Shown: positions 45,910 to 55,115 of the stretch, one piece after another
Layout of the letters: each line of letters opens with the position of its first letter
How positions within the stretch are numbered: position 1 is the first letter of the stretch
Assembly: GCF_013376045.1 (NCBI RefSeq)
Contig: NZ_JABMJG010000002.1
Span: forward strand, 248,001 to 312,000
Origin: Variovorax sp. SG517
Lineage (GTDB): Bacteria > Pseudomonadota > Gammaproteobacteria > Burkholderiales > Burkholderiaceae_C
DNA: 64,000 bases
Direction: 5' to 3'
Translations under genes and position numbers: made by a program
Notes under the pieces: model-generated
Seen by the model: only the letters and a program-made list of their open reading frames with translations
Told to the model about the DNA's origin: nothing
The model's database searches: none

Positions 45910-47694
45910 TCAAAGCGTCGGATCCTGCCCTGGCGGGGCGCTGCGCACCGCCAGCGTCTGCAGGCGCGCGTAGAGCCCGTCGAGCGCCATGAGTTGCTCG
46001 TGGCTGCCTTGCTCGGCGATGCGGCCTCGCTCCATCACGATGATCCGGTCGGCGTGCTGGACGGTCGAGAGGCGGTGCGCCACGATCAGCGTGGTGCGGT
46101 TCTGCATCAGGCGCTGAAGGGCGTCCTGTACCAGCCGTTCGGATTCGGTGTCGAGGGCCGAAGTGGCCTCGTCGAGCAGCAGCACCGGCGCGTTCTTGTA
46201 GAGCGCGCGGGCAATGGCGAGGCGCTGGCGCTGGCCGCCGGAGAGCTGCGTTGCGTTGTGGCCCAGCACGGTGTCGATGCCCTGGGGCAGGTTCTCGACG
46301 TGCGAACTCAGGTTGGCAGCCGCTATGCATTGCTGCACGCGCTCGCGGTCGATCTCGGCGCCCAGGGCCACGTTGGCGGCCAGCGTGTCGTTGAGCATCA
46401 CCACGTCCTGGCTCACCATCGCGAACTGGGCGCGCAGGCTCTTGAGCTGCCATTCGCTGGTGTCGTGGCCGTCGAGCAGCACCTGGCCGCTGCTGGGCTG
46501 CACGAAGCGCGGCAGCAGGTTGACCAGCGTGGTCTTACCGGAACCCGAAGGGCCGACGAAGGCCACCACCTGCCCGGGCTCGATGGTCAGGCTCACGCCG
46601 TCGAGCGCGCGAGGCTCGTCGTCGCCGCGGTAGCTGACTTTCACGTTGCGCAGCTCGATGCGGCCCTGGGCATGTTCGAGGGTGAAGCTGCCTTGCGATT
46701 CGGGTGCCACTTCGTCGATGAGGATCAGCCCGCGCTCCAGCGCAGCGAGGCCGCGGGTGATGGGGCCGGCCACCTCGGCCAGCCGGCGGATGGGGGCGAT
46801 CAGCATCAGCATGGCCGTGATGTAGGCGACGAAGCCGCCCACGGTGAAGCCCTGCTTGCCGCTTTGCCAGAGCGCGATCATCACCACCACCGAGAGCGCC
46901 AGCGAGGCCATCATCTGCGTGAGCGGCGTGGTGGCCGCCTGCGCGATGGTCGACTTCACGGCCAGCCGGTTCAGGCGCTGGCTCAGCTGTTCGAAGCGGC
47001 GGCCTTGGGCGTCTTCGGCGCCGTGCAGGCGCACCACGCGGTGGGCGAGCACGTTCTCCTCGACCACGTAGGCCAGCTCGTCGGTGGCCTGCTGGCCCTG
47101 CTGGGTCAGGCGGTAGAGCCGCTTGGAGAACACCTTCATGATCCACGAGATGCTGGGCACCAGGAAGGCGACGATGAGCGTGAGCTTCCAGTTCAGGTAG
47201 ATCAGGTAGCCCAGCAAGGCAACCAGCGTGAAGCCGTCGCGCGTGAGGCCGAGCAGCGCCTGCACCAGCAGCATGGCGCCGGTCTGCACTTCATAGACAA
47301 CCGTGTTCGACAGGGCACTGGCCGACTGCCGGGCGAACAGCGCGAGTTCGGCGCCGAGCAGCCGCTCGAACAGCACGCGCCGCAGCTTCTGCATGCCTTC
47401 GTTGGCGATGCGCGAGAGCGCGTACTGCGAAATGAACTGCGCGATGCCCCGTACCGCGAACAGCAGCAGCACCGCGGCGGGCACGAACCACAGCGGCATC
47501 TCGCCGCGCGTGAAGCCCCGGTCGAGCAGGGGCTTGAGCAGGGCCGCCATCAGCGGCTCGGTGACTGCAGCGAGCAGCGCCCCGATCAGTCCGAGGGCCC
47601 ACCACTGGCGGGAGCCGCCGAACCATGTCATGAGTCGCGCCAGGCGGCGCATCAGGGGAGGGCGCGCGTTCTCGCCGCCGGGGGATGCTTGCAT
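45910..47694 (-). CDS. msbA: Lipid A export ABC transporter, fused permease-ATPase
   Basis: Homodimeric half-transporter that flips core lipid A across the inner membrane, 594 residues. Six membrane helices occupy about residues 30-330 (WWALGLIGALLAAVTEPLMA, AVLLLFAVRGIAQFISQYAL, FTVGGFVAYITAMLMLIAPI). The ATPase has Walker A GPSGSGKTT, signature LSGGQRQRL and Walker B VLLLDEATSALD. The ATG at 47694 is chosen; the longer frame upstream runs into the tolB promoter region. It is divergent from tolB across 164 bp and converges with rng. Confidence 0.92.
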   Translation of the reverse strand: MQASPGGENARPPLMRRLARLMTWFGGSRQWWALGLIGALLAAVTEPLMAALLKPLLDRGFTRGEMPLWFVPAAVLLLFAVRGIAQFISQYALSRIANEGMQKLRRVLFERLLGAELALFARQSASALSNTVVYEVQTGAMLLVQALLGLTRDGFTLVALLGYLIYLNWKLTLIVAFLVPSISWIMKVFSKRLYRLTQQGQQATDELAYVVEENVLAHRVVRLHGAEDAQGRRFEQLSQRLNRLAVKSTIAQAATTPLTQMMASLALSVVVMIALWQSGKQGFTVGGFVAYITAMLMLIAPIRRLAEVAGPITRGLAALERGLILIDEVAPESQGSFTLEHAQGRIELRNVKVSYRGDDEPRALDGVSLTIEPGQVVAFVGPSGSGKTTLVNLLPRFVQPSSGQVLLDGHDTSEWQLKSLRAQFAMVSQDVVMLNDTLAANVALGAEIDRERVQQCIAAANLSSHVENLPQGIDTVLGHNATQLSGGQRQRLAIARALYKNAPVLLLDEATSALDTESERLVQDALQRLMQNRTTLIVAHRLSTVQHADRIIVMERGRIAEQGSHEQLMALDGLYARLQTLAVRSAPPGQDPTL

Positions 47695-47858
47695 GGCGGC
47701 GGATTCTACGGGGCGGGCCTTTGCAGGCCTGCGGCTGCCGCCTCTGTAGGACCGTGCCGACGGATAAACGTTTTGTGACGGCGCCCCTCGGCCAGTGTGT
47801 AACATGTCGCCCGTTGAAGCCGGGGAGAACTTTTCACCCCGAAACCTCTCCGAACCGA

Positions 47859-49175
47859 ATGAACAAGCCGTTGCCAGCTCCAATTCCAACTCCTTCTTCA
47901 TCGTTATTTGCCCGCCGCACCCTCATAGCGGCCCTCGCTGCCACCCCCATGATTCCTGCTCTGGCCCAGTTCCGGGTCGAGGTTTCCGGTGTTGGGCTCA
48001 CGCAGCTGCCGATCGCGCTCGTCCCGTTCAAGGGGCAGGAGTCCTCCCCGCAGAAGATCTCCGACATCGTCCAGGCCGACCTGGAGCGCAGCGGCCAGTT
48101 CCGCGGCGTCGATGCATCGGGACAGGCTCTGGACGAGGCATCGCGCCCCGATCTTTCCCTGTGGCGCCAGCGCACGGCCGATTCGCTTGTGGTCGGCAGC
48201 GTCACCCGGCTGGCCGACGGCCGCTTCGACGTGCGTTTCCGCCTGTGGGACGTGGTGAAGGGCCAGGACCTGGGCGGCCAGAGCTACATCGTTCCCCAGG
48301 GCGACCTGCGCCTGGCTTCGCACCGCATCGCCGACTACGTGTACGAGAAGCTGACCGGCGAAAAGGGCATCTTCTCGACCCGCATTGCCTACGTCACGAA
48401 GGCCGGCAGCCGCTATTCGCTGTGGGTGGCCGACGCCGACGGCGAGAACGCCCAGGCCGCGCTCGCCAGCCCCGAACCGATCATCTCGCCGTGCTGGTCT
48501 TCCAACGGCCAGCAACTGGCCTACGTGTCCTTCGAGTCGCGCAAGCCGGTCGTGTACGTGCACAACGTGGCCACCGGCCAGCGCCGCCTGCTCGCGAACT
48601 TCAAGGGCTCCAACAGCGCCCCGGCCTGGGCACCCGACGGCAATTCGCTGGCCGTCACGCTCAGCCGCGACGGCGGCTCGCAGCTTTTCTCCATTCCGGC
48701 AAGCGGCGGCGAACCGCGTCGCCTGACTCAAAGCTCCAGCATCGACACCGAGCCCGTGTACTCGGCCGACGGCGGCACGATCTACTTCGTGAGCGACCGC
48801 GGCGGCGCTCCCCAGATCTACAAGATGAGTGCCAGCGGCGGCAGCCCGACCCGGGTGACCTTCAGCGGCACCTACAACATCTCTCCGTCCGTCAGCGGCG
48901 ATGGCCGGTGGTTGGCCTACATCTCGCGAGTAGGCGGCGCCTTCAAACTCCATGTGATGGAGTTGGCTACCGGCAGCGTGAGCGCGATCACCGACACCTC
49001 CGCGGACGAAAGTCCGAGTTTTGCTCCGAACAGCAAGCTGATCGTCTACGCAACGCAGTTGCAAGGCCGCGAAGCCCTGATGACGACCACGCTCGATGGA
49101 AAAATAAAAGCACGACTGGCGGGACAGGCGGGAGACATCAGGGAACCGGACTGGGGTCCGTTTCAAAAGCAATGA
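47859..49175 (+). CDS. tolB: Tol-Pal system periplasmic beta-propeller protein
   Basis: TolB links inner-membrane TolQRA to Pal at the outer membrane and aids cell constriction. The 438-residue product has a signal peptide (LFARRTLIAALAATPMIPAL, AQ cleavage near residue 31; the RR is compatible with Tat or Sec). A TolB_N domain follows (FRVEVSGVGLTQLPIALVPF), then PD40 propeller repeats such as AWAPDGNSLAVTLSRDGGSQ and EPVYSADGGTIYFVSDRGG. tolQRA are not next to it on this side (msbA is). pal starts 28 bp downstream. Confidence 0.97.
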   Translation: MNKPLPAPIPTPSSSLFARRTLIAALAATPMIPALAQFRVEVSGVGLTQLPIALVPFKGQESSPQKISDIVQADLERSGQFRGVDASGQALDEASRPDLSLWRQRTADSLVVGSVTRLADGRFDVRFRLWDVVKGQDLGGQSYIVPQGDLRLASHRIADYVYEKLTGEKGIFSTRIAYVTKAGSRYSLWVADADGENAQAALASPEPIISPCWSSNGQQLAYVSFESRKPVVYVHNVATGQRRLLANFKGSNSAPAWAPDGNSLAVTLSRDGGSQLFSIPASGGEPRRLTQSSSIDTEPVYSADGGTIYFVSDRGGAPQIYKMSASGGSPTRVTFSGTYNISPSVSGDGRWLAYISRVGGAFKLHVMELATGSVSAITDTSADESPSFAPNSKLIVYATQLQGREALMTTTLDGKIKARLAGQAGDIREPDWGPFQKQ

Positions 49176-49203
49176 CTAAGGTTTATTTGAGGAGTTTTCA
49201 AAA

Positions 49204-49719
49204 ATGTTGAAACGTACGATCTATTCGCTGGCCATCGTGGCTCTCATCGCCGGTTGCTCGTCGGGCACCAAGCTCAACGAAACGCCGGTGACTGACCGTT
49301 CCGGCACGGCCGGCGGCCAGCAGGGCGCCAGCAACGTGGCACCTGTCACCATCGACCCGACCGCGGGTACCGCGCAGGGCCCGGTGGGCGTCGAGCGCAT
49401 CGTGTATTTCGACTACGACAGCTACACGGTCAAGCCCGAGTTCCAGTCGCTGATCGACGGCCATGCCCGTTTCCTCAAGGCCAACCCGCAGCGTCGCATC
49501 TCTATCGAAGGCCACACCGACGAGCGCGGCGGCCGCGAGTACAACCTCGCGCTGGGCCAGAAGCGTTCCGAAGCCGTGCGCCGCGCACTCACCCTGCTGG
49601 GCGTGAACGACGGCCAGATCGAGGCCGTGAGCTTCGGCAAGGAAAAGCCGGCAGTCACCGGCTCCGGTGAAGAAGTCTGGGCGCAGAACCGTCGCGCCGA
49701 AATCCGCTACACCCGGTGA
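49204..49719 (+). CDS. pal: Peptidoglycan-associated lipoprotein
   Basis: Outer-membrane lipoprotein that binds peptidoglycan and TolB, 171 residues. The lipobox is LIAGC (Cys near residue 18). The OmpA-like domain occupies the C-terminal 110 residues: RIVYFDYDSYTVKPEFQSLI, RRISIEGHTDERGGREYNLA and the peptidoglycan-contacting NRRAEIRYTR end. TGATG at its stop couples it to cpoB. Confidence 0.97.
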   Translation: MLKRTIYSLAIVALIAGCSSGTKLNETPVTDRSGTAGGQQGASNVAPVTIDPTAGTAQGPVGVERIVYFDYDSYTVKPEFQSLIDGHARFLKANPQRRISIEGHTDERGGREYNLALGQKRSEAVRRALTLLGVNDGQIEAVSFGKEKPAVTGSGEEVWAQNRRAEIRYTR

Positions 49720-50468
49720 TGCCACGCGTCATGCTGAGAGGCGCGGCGCTGGCCGTTGCCTTGCTTTGTGTCTCGGCGGCATCGCAGGCCGCGCTGTTCG
49801 AGGATGACGAGGCTCGCCGCGCCATCCTCGACCTGCGCCAGCGCGTCGAGGCCATGCGCCAGCAGACCGACCAGCGGCTGACCGACGAGAACGGCCAGCT
49901 GCGCCGCAGCCTGCTCGACCTGCAGAACCAGATCGAGCAGATGCGCGGCGACCTGGCCCGCATGACGGGGCAGAACGAGCAGCTCACGCGCACGCTGAGC
50001 GAAATGCAGTCGCGCCAGACCACCATCGACGACAAGCTCAAGCAGAGCGAGCCATCGAAGGTGTCGGTGGACGGCCGCGAGTTCAATGCCGATCCCAAGG
50101 AAAAGGCCGACTTCGAGGCTGCCCTCGGCGTGTTCCGTTCGGGCCAGTTCGCGCAGGCGCAGACCGCGTTCGCCGAATTCGTCAAGCGCTACCCGCAAAG
50201 CGGCTACAACGCCTCGGCGCTGTTCTGGCTGGGCAATGCGCAGTACGCCACGCGCAACTACAACGAGGCCATCGCGAACTTCCGCTCCATGCTCTCGCTC
50301 GCGCCCGACCATGCCAAGGCCCCCGAGGCCGTGCTGTCGATCGCGAACTGCCAGATCGAGCTGAAGGACACGCGCGCCGCTCGCCGCACGCTGGAAGACC
50401 TGACCAAGGCCTACCCGCAGTCCGAAGCCGCGCAGGCCGGCCGCGAACGTCTCTCGCGCCTGCGCTGA
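49719..50468 (+). CDS. cpoB: Cell division coordinator CpoB (YbgF)
   Basis: Periplasmic TolA-associated protein coordinating peptidoglycan synthesis with outer-membrane constriction, 249 residues. The signal peptide ends near QAALFEDDEA. A coiled coil (about residues 30-110: RRAILDLRQRVEAMRQQTDQ, LLDLQNQIEQMRGDLARM) mediates trimerisation, and the C-terminal half has three TPR repeats (FEAALGVFRSGQFAQAQTAF, ALFWLGNAQYATRNYNEAIA). The ATG at 49719 overlaps the pal stop; a GTG one codon earlier is possible. Confidence 0.95.
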   Translation: MPRVMLRGAALAVALLCVSAASQAALFEDDEARRAILDLRQRVEAMRQQTDQRLTDENGQLRRSLLDLQNQIEQMRGDLARMTGQNEQLTRTLSEMQSRQTTIDDKLKQSEPSKVSVDGREFNADPKEKADFEAALGVFRSGQFAQAQTAFAEFVKRYPQSGYNASALFWLGNAQYATRNYNEAIANFRSMLSLAPDHAKAPEAVLSIANCQIELKDTRAARRTLEDLTKAYPQSEAAQAGRERLSRLR

Positions 50469-50487
50469 TGCGGGCGGAGCATTCCGC

Positions 50488-51342
50488 TTGAGCACCATCA
50501 TCGCCAACGCGTCCATCACCACTCTTGCTCCGGCCGCCGCGGATGTCGTCACCGACACCGCGGCGCCTGACTTTGCGCGCCGCTTCGGCGGGCTCGAACG
50601 GCTGTACGGCGTGGCCGGTGCCGCGCGCATCCGCGAAGCGCATGTGCTCGTGGTCGGCATCGGCGGCGTGGGCTCGTGGGCCGTCGAGGCGCTGGCGCGC
50701 AGCGGAGTGGGGCGCTTGACGATGATCGACCTCGACCACGTGTCGGAGTCGAACATCAACCGCCAGATCCATGCGCTCGACGCGACCGTGGGGCAGGCCA
50801 AGGTGGAGGCCATGCGCGATCGCATCGCGCAGATCAACCCCGAATGCAAGGTGCAGGCCATCGACGATTTCGTCGAGCCCGGCAACTGGCTGTCGCTGCT
50901 CGATGCGGCGCAGGCCGCGAACGGGCCGGCGACGGCCGTCATCGACGCCTGCGACCAGGTGAAGGCCAAGGTGGCGATGGCCGCATGGGCTCGCGCGTCG
51001 CGCGCCACCTTCATCACGGTGGGCGCCGCGGGCGGTAAGCGGCAGGCGCACAAGGTCGACATCGAAGATCTGTCGCTCGTCACGCACGACCCGCTGCTGG
51101 CCCAGCTGCGCCAGCGCCTGCGCAAGGAACACGGCGCTCCGCGCGAAGGCCGCAAGATCGGCGTCGCCTGCGTGTTCAGCCGCGAAAGCGTGGCACCGCC
51201 CGACGCCTCCTGTGCCATCGAAAGCGGCGACGGCACGCTCAACTGCCATGGCTACGGATCGGTGGTCAGCGTGACCGCGACTTTCGGCCAATGTGCGGCC
51301 GGCTGGGTTCTGGACAAAATAGCGTCGAAGCTCGCGCTATAA
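50488..51342 (+). CDS. tcdA: tRNA threonylcarbamoyladenosine dehydratase
   Basis: E1-like enzyme that cyclises t6A37 to ct6A in ANN-decoding tRNAs, 284 residues. The adenylating Rossmann motif is VLVVGIGGVGSWAVEALARS, with IDLDHVSESNINRQIHALDA and IDACDQVKAKVAMAAWARAS as further ThiF-family blocks. YGSVVSVTATFGQCAAGWVL is the C-terminal block. TTG start at 50488, with GGGCGGAGC upstream. It lies directly upstream of a tRNA-Lys gene, one of its expected substrates; this may only be coincidence. Confidence 0.93.
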   Translation: MSTIIANASITTLAPAAADVVTDTAAPDFARRFGGLERLYGVAGAARIREAHVLVVGIGGVGSWAVEALARSGVGRLTMIDLDHVSESNINRQIHALDATVGQAKVEAMRDRIAQINPECKVQAIDDFVEPGNWLSLLDAAQAANGPATAVIDACDQVKAKVAMAAWARASRATFITVGAAGGKRQAHKVDIEDLSLVTHDPLLAQLRQRLRKEHGAPREGRKIGVACVFSRESVAPPDASCAIESGDGTLNCHGYGSVVSVTATFGQCAAGWVLDKIASKLAL

Positions 51343-51391
51343 TCTTTGGCTTTGCCGGATATCACTTCGGCAAAGAGCAGAAAAATGGCTC

Positions 51392-51467
51392 GGGACGTTA
51401 GCTCAGTTGGTAGAGCAGCGGACTTTTAATCCGTTGGTCACTGGTTCGAATCCAGTACGTCCTACCA
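51392..51467 (+). tRNA. tRNA-Lys (anticodon TTT)
   Basis: A 76-nt cloverleaf can be drawn by hand: acceptor GGGACGT / ACGTCCT (with a G1-T72 wobble), D-stem GCTC / GAGC, anticodon arm GCGGA-CTTTTAA-TCCGT with anticodon TTT, T-arm ACTGG-TTCGAAT-CCAGT and an encoded ACCA end. Confidence 0.97.
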
Positions 51468-51478
51468 GACCCTCTTCG

Positions 51479-51515
51479 AAATCCTCATGCACCAGCGGTG
51501 CCTGAGGATTTTTTC
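51479..51515 (+). terminator. Rho-independent terminator after tRNA-Lys
   Basis: AATCCTCA / TGAGGATT outer stem and GCACC / GGTGC inner stem form a long hairpin, followed by TTTTTTC. Confidence 0.93.
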
Positions 51516-51682
51516 TTGGCCGGCGCAAAGAGCCGGGCGTGGGCAACCTTTGCGGGCGCCGAAGGCGGCTGGAGGAAGGCTGAGGTCGACATCCGCTTGG
51601 GGCGGTGAGTTCATCCTCTTGCGAAGCGGCTAAAGTCGCCGCTTCCCATTTCCGGTTGCGTCTGCCGCAACTGCTTTTTCCG

Positions 51683-51922
51683 ATGCGCCCCTTCATTGCT
51701 TTTTCAGTTCTCGTCCTGGCTGCGCTGGCCGCCGGATGTGTCACTCGGACGGCCCCTCGCTATACCTCGCTTGGCGACGGCGTCTACAAGTCGCCGACCG
51801 CGCAGGATGCCGAGAACTACTGCCGCAATTTCGGGGCGCCGATGCGCTATCTTGCCAACCAGGGTGCGGAAGATCCGGCGCGGGGCGTTCCTGCCGGAGA
51901 GGTCGTCTACCGCTGCGACTGA
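51683..51922 (+). CDS. Small outer-membrane-type lipoprotein of unknown function
   Basis: 79 residues. MRPFIAFSVLVLAALAAGCV is a lipoprotein signal with lipobox LAAGC (Cys near residue 19). The mature part of about 60 residues (YTSLGDGVYKSPTAQDAENY, then YCRNFGAP and a terminal VVYRCD) has two more Cys that could pair. I do not recognise the family; small proteins of this sort are common in Burkholderiales. An upstream in-frame start at 51605 would put 26 extra residues before the signal and is rejected. Confidence 0.8.
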   Translation: MRPFIAFSVLVLAALAAGCVTRTAPRYTSLGDGVYKSPTAQDAENYCRNFGAPMRYLANQGAEDPARGVPAGEVVYRCD

Positions 51923-51954
51923 AAGGCCGTAGAGACGAGAGCCTGGGGAGCCTG

Positions 51955-51990
51955 AAAAAAAGCCCGCAGTCGCAGGGACCACGGGCTTCT
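51955..51990 (-). terminator. Terminator of the RND efflux operon (possibly bidirectional)
   Basis: AAGCCCG / CGGGCTT stem (51960-51966 with 51982-51988). On the minus strand it is followed by a run of seven T, right after the RND permease stop. On the plus strand CTTTCT gives a weaker terminator for the small lipoprotein gene. Confidence 0.85.
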
Positions 51991-52009
51991 TTCTGTTTGG
52001 GCGAACCGC

Positions 52010-55000
52010 TCAGGCTTCGGGGGCCACTGGACCTGAGCCTTGCCCCGGAAGCGCCGCAGGCACCGGCGCCTCTGCGGCCGGATGTTCTTCCTTCGCGTGC
52101 CGCGCCGCGATGAACAGATACATCGCCGGCACCACGAAGAGCGTGAACAGCGTGCCGATGGACAGCCCGCTGAAGATCACGATGCCCATCGCCTTGCGGC
52201 CCGCGGCGCCGGCGCCCGAGGCGATCACCAGCGGCAGCACGCCGAAGACCATGGCGGCGGTCGTCATCAGGATGGGGCGCAGGCGCGTGCCGGCGGCTTC
52301 CACGATGGCGTCGAGCTTGCTCAGGCCCTGCTTTTGCAGGCGGTTGGCCACCTCGACGATCAGGATGCCGTGCTTGCTGATGAGGCCCATCAGGGTCACC
52401 AGGCCCACCTGCGTGTAGATGTTCATCGAGGCGAAGCCCCAGAAGATGAAGATCATCGCGCCGAAGAGGGCCAGCGGCACCGACACCAGGATCACCACCG
52501 GGTCGCGGAAGCTCTCGAACTGCGCCGCCAGCGCCAGGAACACGATGATCAGCGCGAACACGAAGGTGATGGCGAAGTTGCCCGACTCCTGCACGAACTG
52601 GCGCGACTGGCCCGAGTAGTCCACCGTGTAGCCGCTGGGCGCCATCTGCTGCACCAGGCCACGCAAGTACTCCAGCGTCTCGCCCTGCGTGCCGCTGGGC
52701 ACGCCCTGGATGGTCACGGAGTTGAGCTGCTGGAAGTGGTTCACCGTCTCCGGCTGCACGCTGTACTTCAGGCTCGCTACAGTGCTGGCGGGCACCACCC
52801 CGCTGGGCGTCTTGATGTAGAAGTTCAGCACGTCCGAGGGGTTCAGCCGGTCGACCTGTTGCACCTGCGGGATCACCTTGTACGAGCGGCCCGAGATCGA
52901 GAAGTAGTTGACGTAGGCGCCACCCAGCGCCGCGCCCATCGCGTTGCCCACGTCCTGCTGCGTGATGCCCAGCGTGGCGATCTTGTCGCGGTCGACCACC
53001 ACGGAGGCCTGCGGCAGGTCGATCTTCAGGTCGGCGTCGATGTAGTAGAACTTTCCGTCGGCGCGCGCCTTGTCCATGATCTGCTGGGCGAGGGTGTTCA
53101 GGTTCTCGAAGGGCTCGGTCGTCTTGATGACGAACTGCACCGGCAGGCCCGAGGCACCCGGCAGCGCCGGGAACTGGAAGGCCACCACCTTCGCGCCGGC
53201 AATGCCGTTCCAGCGCTTCTGCAGGTCGGTCTGGATGTCGTGCGCGCTGCGGATGCGCTCGTCCCATGGCTTGAGCAGCACGCCCGCGATGCCCGCGTTG
53301 GTGCTGGGCACGCCGGTCAGCTGGAAGAGCTGTGCGTACTCGGGCGTGTCGTGCGCGACCTTGAAGATCTGGTCGGCATAGGTCTGCATCTGGTTGATGG
53401 TGGCCGTGGGCGCGCCCACCACCTGCGACAGCACGATGCCCTGGTCTTCCTCGGGCGCGAGCTCCGACTTCGACATCTTGAACATCACGAACAGCAGCGC
53501 CACCAGGATCGCGCCCATGACGATCATCACCGGCCAGGTCTTCAGCACGCCGCGCAGGATCAGCTGGTAGCGGTGGTGCACGCGCTCAAACACGTGCTCG
53601 ATCTTCATCGCGAACTTTCCGCTGTCCTGCTCGGGCTTGAAGAAGCGCGAGCACATCATCGGCGACAGTGTGAGCGCCACGATGCCCGACACCACCACCG
53701 AGCCCGCGAGCGTGAAGGCGAACTCGGTGAAGAGCGAGCCGGTCAGCCCGCCCTGGAAGCCGATGGGCACGTACACCGCCACCAGCACCACCGTCATCGC
53801 CAGAATGGGGCCGCCCAGCTCGCGCGCCGCGAGCAGCGAGGCCTGCAGCGGCGACTTGCCTTCGCGCATGTGCCTGTCGACGTTCTCCACCACGATGATC
53901 GCGTCGTCCACCACCAGGCCGATGGCGAGCACCAGCGCCAGCAGCGTGAGCAGGTTGATCGAGTAGCCCAGCGCCAGCATGATGAAGAAGGTGCCGATCA
54001 GCGACAGCGGCATCGCGATCACCGGCACCACCACCGCGCGCAGGCTGCCCAGGAACAGGTAGATCACCACCGTCACGATGACCAGCGCCTCCACCAGCGT
54101 CTTGATCACTTCGCTGATCGAGGTGTTGATGAAGTCGGTCGAGTCGTAGACGATCTTGCCGGTCAGGCCCGTGGGCAGCTGGCCCTGGATGTCGGGGAAC
54201 ACCGTGCGCACCTGCTTGGCCACCTCGAGGATGTTGGCCTCGGGCGCGACCTTGATGCCGATGAACACCGAGCGCACGCCGTTGAAGGCCACGTTGAAGT
54301 CGTAGTTCTCGGAGCCCAGCGTCACGTTGGCCACGTCCTGCAGCCGCACGATGGCTCCGTTGGCGCTCTTGACCGAAAGCTGCTTGAACTCGTCCACGCT
54401 GTGCAGCGAGGTGCCGGCCGTGAGCGGCACGCTCACCATCTGGCCCTTGCTCTGGCCCACGGCCGCGAGGTAGTTGTTGGCGGCCAGCGCCGCGCTCACG
54501 TCGGTGGCGGTCACGCCGTAGGCGGCCATCTTCTGCGCGTCGAGCCAGGCTCGCAGCGCGAAGGTGCGCGCGCCGAGGATCTCGGCGGTCTGCACGCCCG
54601 GAATGGCGTTGAGCTTGGGCTGCACCACGCGCACCAGGAAGTCGGTGACGTTGTTGTTGGGCAGCGTGTCGCTGTAGAAGCCGATGTACATCGCGTCGGT
54701 GGTCTGGCCCGTGGCAACGGTCAGCACCGGCTGCTGCGCCTGCGGCGGCAGCTGGTTGCGCACGGAGGCGACCTGCGTGTTGATCTCGGTCAGCGCGCGG
54801 TTGGAGTCGTAGTTCAGCCGCAGCGTGGCGGTGATGGTCGACACGCCCAGGCTGCTCGACGACGACAGGTAGTCGATGCCCTGTGCCTGCGACACGGCGG
54901 CCTCCAGCGGCTGCGTGATGAAGCCCGCGACCGTGGCCGCGTCGGCGCCGAAGTAGGCGGTGGTGATGGTGACCACGCCGTTCTCGGTCTTCGGGTACTG

Positions 55001-55105
55001 GTTGACCGGCAGGCCGGCCAGCGCGCGCAGCCCAAGCACCACGATCAGCAGGCTCACCACCATCGCCAGCACCGGCCGGCGGATGAAGATGTCTGTGAAG
55101 TTCAT
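52010..55105 (-). CDS. RND-family multidrug efflux permease (HAE1)
   Basis: Proton-driven inner-membrane pump of the AcrB/MexB type, 1031 residues with 12 membrane helices and two large periplasmic loops. The N-terminus MNFTDIFIRRPVLAMVVSLL is typical. The helix-4 proton-relay aspartates are in AIGLVVDDAIIVVENVDRHM. The periplasmic region has GVQTAEILGARTFALRAWLD and the C-terminal half repeats the fold (FALIIVFLALAAQFESFRDP). It is most like the MexI/MexQ/MdtB-type branch by eye; substrates cannot be told. Last gene of an outer-membrane factor-adaptor-permease operon read leftwards; its start is 10 bp after the adaptor stop. Confidence 0.95.
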   Translation of the reverse strand: MNFTDIFIRRPVLAMVVSLLIVVLGLRALAGLPVNQYPKTENGVVTITTAYFGADAATVAGFITQPLEAAVSQAQGIDYLSSSSSLGVSTITATLRLNYDSNRALTEINTQVASVRNQLPPQAQQPVLTVATGQTTDAMYIGFYSDTLPNNNVTDFLVRVVQPKLNAIPGVQTAEILGARTFALRAWLDAQKMAAYGVTATDVSAALAANNYLAAVGQSKGQMVSVPLTAGTSLHSVDEFKQLSVKSANGAIVRLQDVANVTLGSENYDFNVAFNGVRSVFIGIKVAPEANILEVAKQVRTVFPDIQGQLPTGLTGKIVYDSTDFINTSISEVIKTLVEALVIVTVVIYLFLGSLRAVVVPVIAMPLSLIGTFFIMLALGYSINLLTLLALVLAIGLVVDDAIIVVENVDRHMREGKSPLQASLLAARELGGPILAMTVVLVAVYVPIGFQGGLTGSLFTEFAFTLAGSVVVSGIVALTLSPMMCSRFFKPEQDSGKFAMKIEHVFERVHHRYQLILRGVLKTWPVMIVMGAILVALLFVMFKMSKSELAPEEDQGIVLSQVVGAPTATINQMQTYADQIFKVAHDTPEYAQLFQLTGVPSTNAGIAGVLLKPWDERIRSAHDIQTDLQKRWNGIAGAKVVAFQFPALPGASGLPVQFVIKTTEPFENLNTLAQQIMDKARADGKFYYIDADLKIDLPQASVVVDRDKIATLGITQQDVGNAMGAALGGAYVNYFSISGRSYKVIPQVQQVDRLNPSDVLNFYIKTPSGVVPASTVASLKYSVQPETVNHFQQLNSVTIQGVPSGTQGETLEYLRGLVQQMAPSGYTVDYSGQSRQFVQESGNFAITFVFALIIVFLALAAQFESFRDPVVILVSVPLALFGAMIFIFWGFASMNIYTQVGLVTLMGLISKHGILIVEVANRLQKQGLSKLDAIVEAAGTRLRPILMTTAAMVFGVLPLVIASGAGAAGRKAMGIVIFSGLSIGTLFTLFVVPAMYLFIAARHAKEEHPAAEAPVPAALPGQGSGPVAPEA

Positions 55106-55115
55106 GCGTGCGACC

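Noticed and set aside
51392..51467. tRNA-Lys as an integration site for a mobile element
   Set aside because: No integrase gene follows and I found no repeated copy of the tRNA 3' end downstream in the window.
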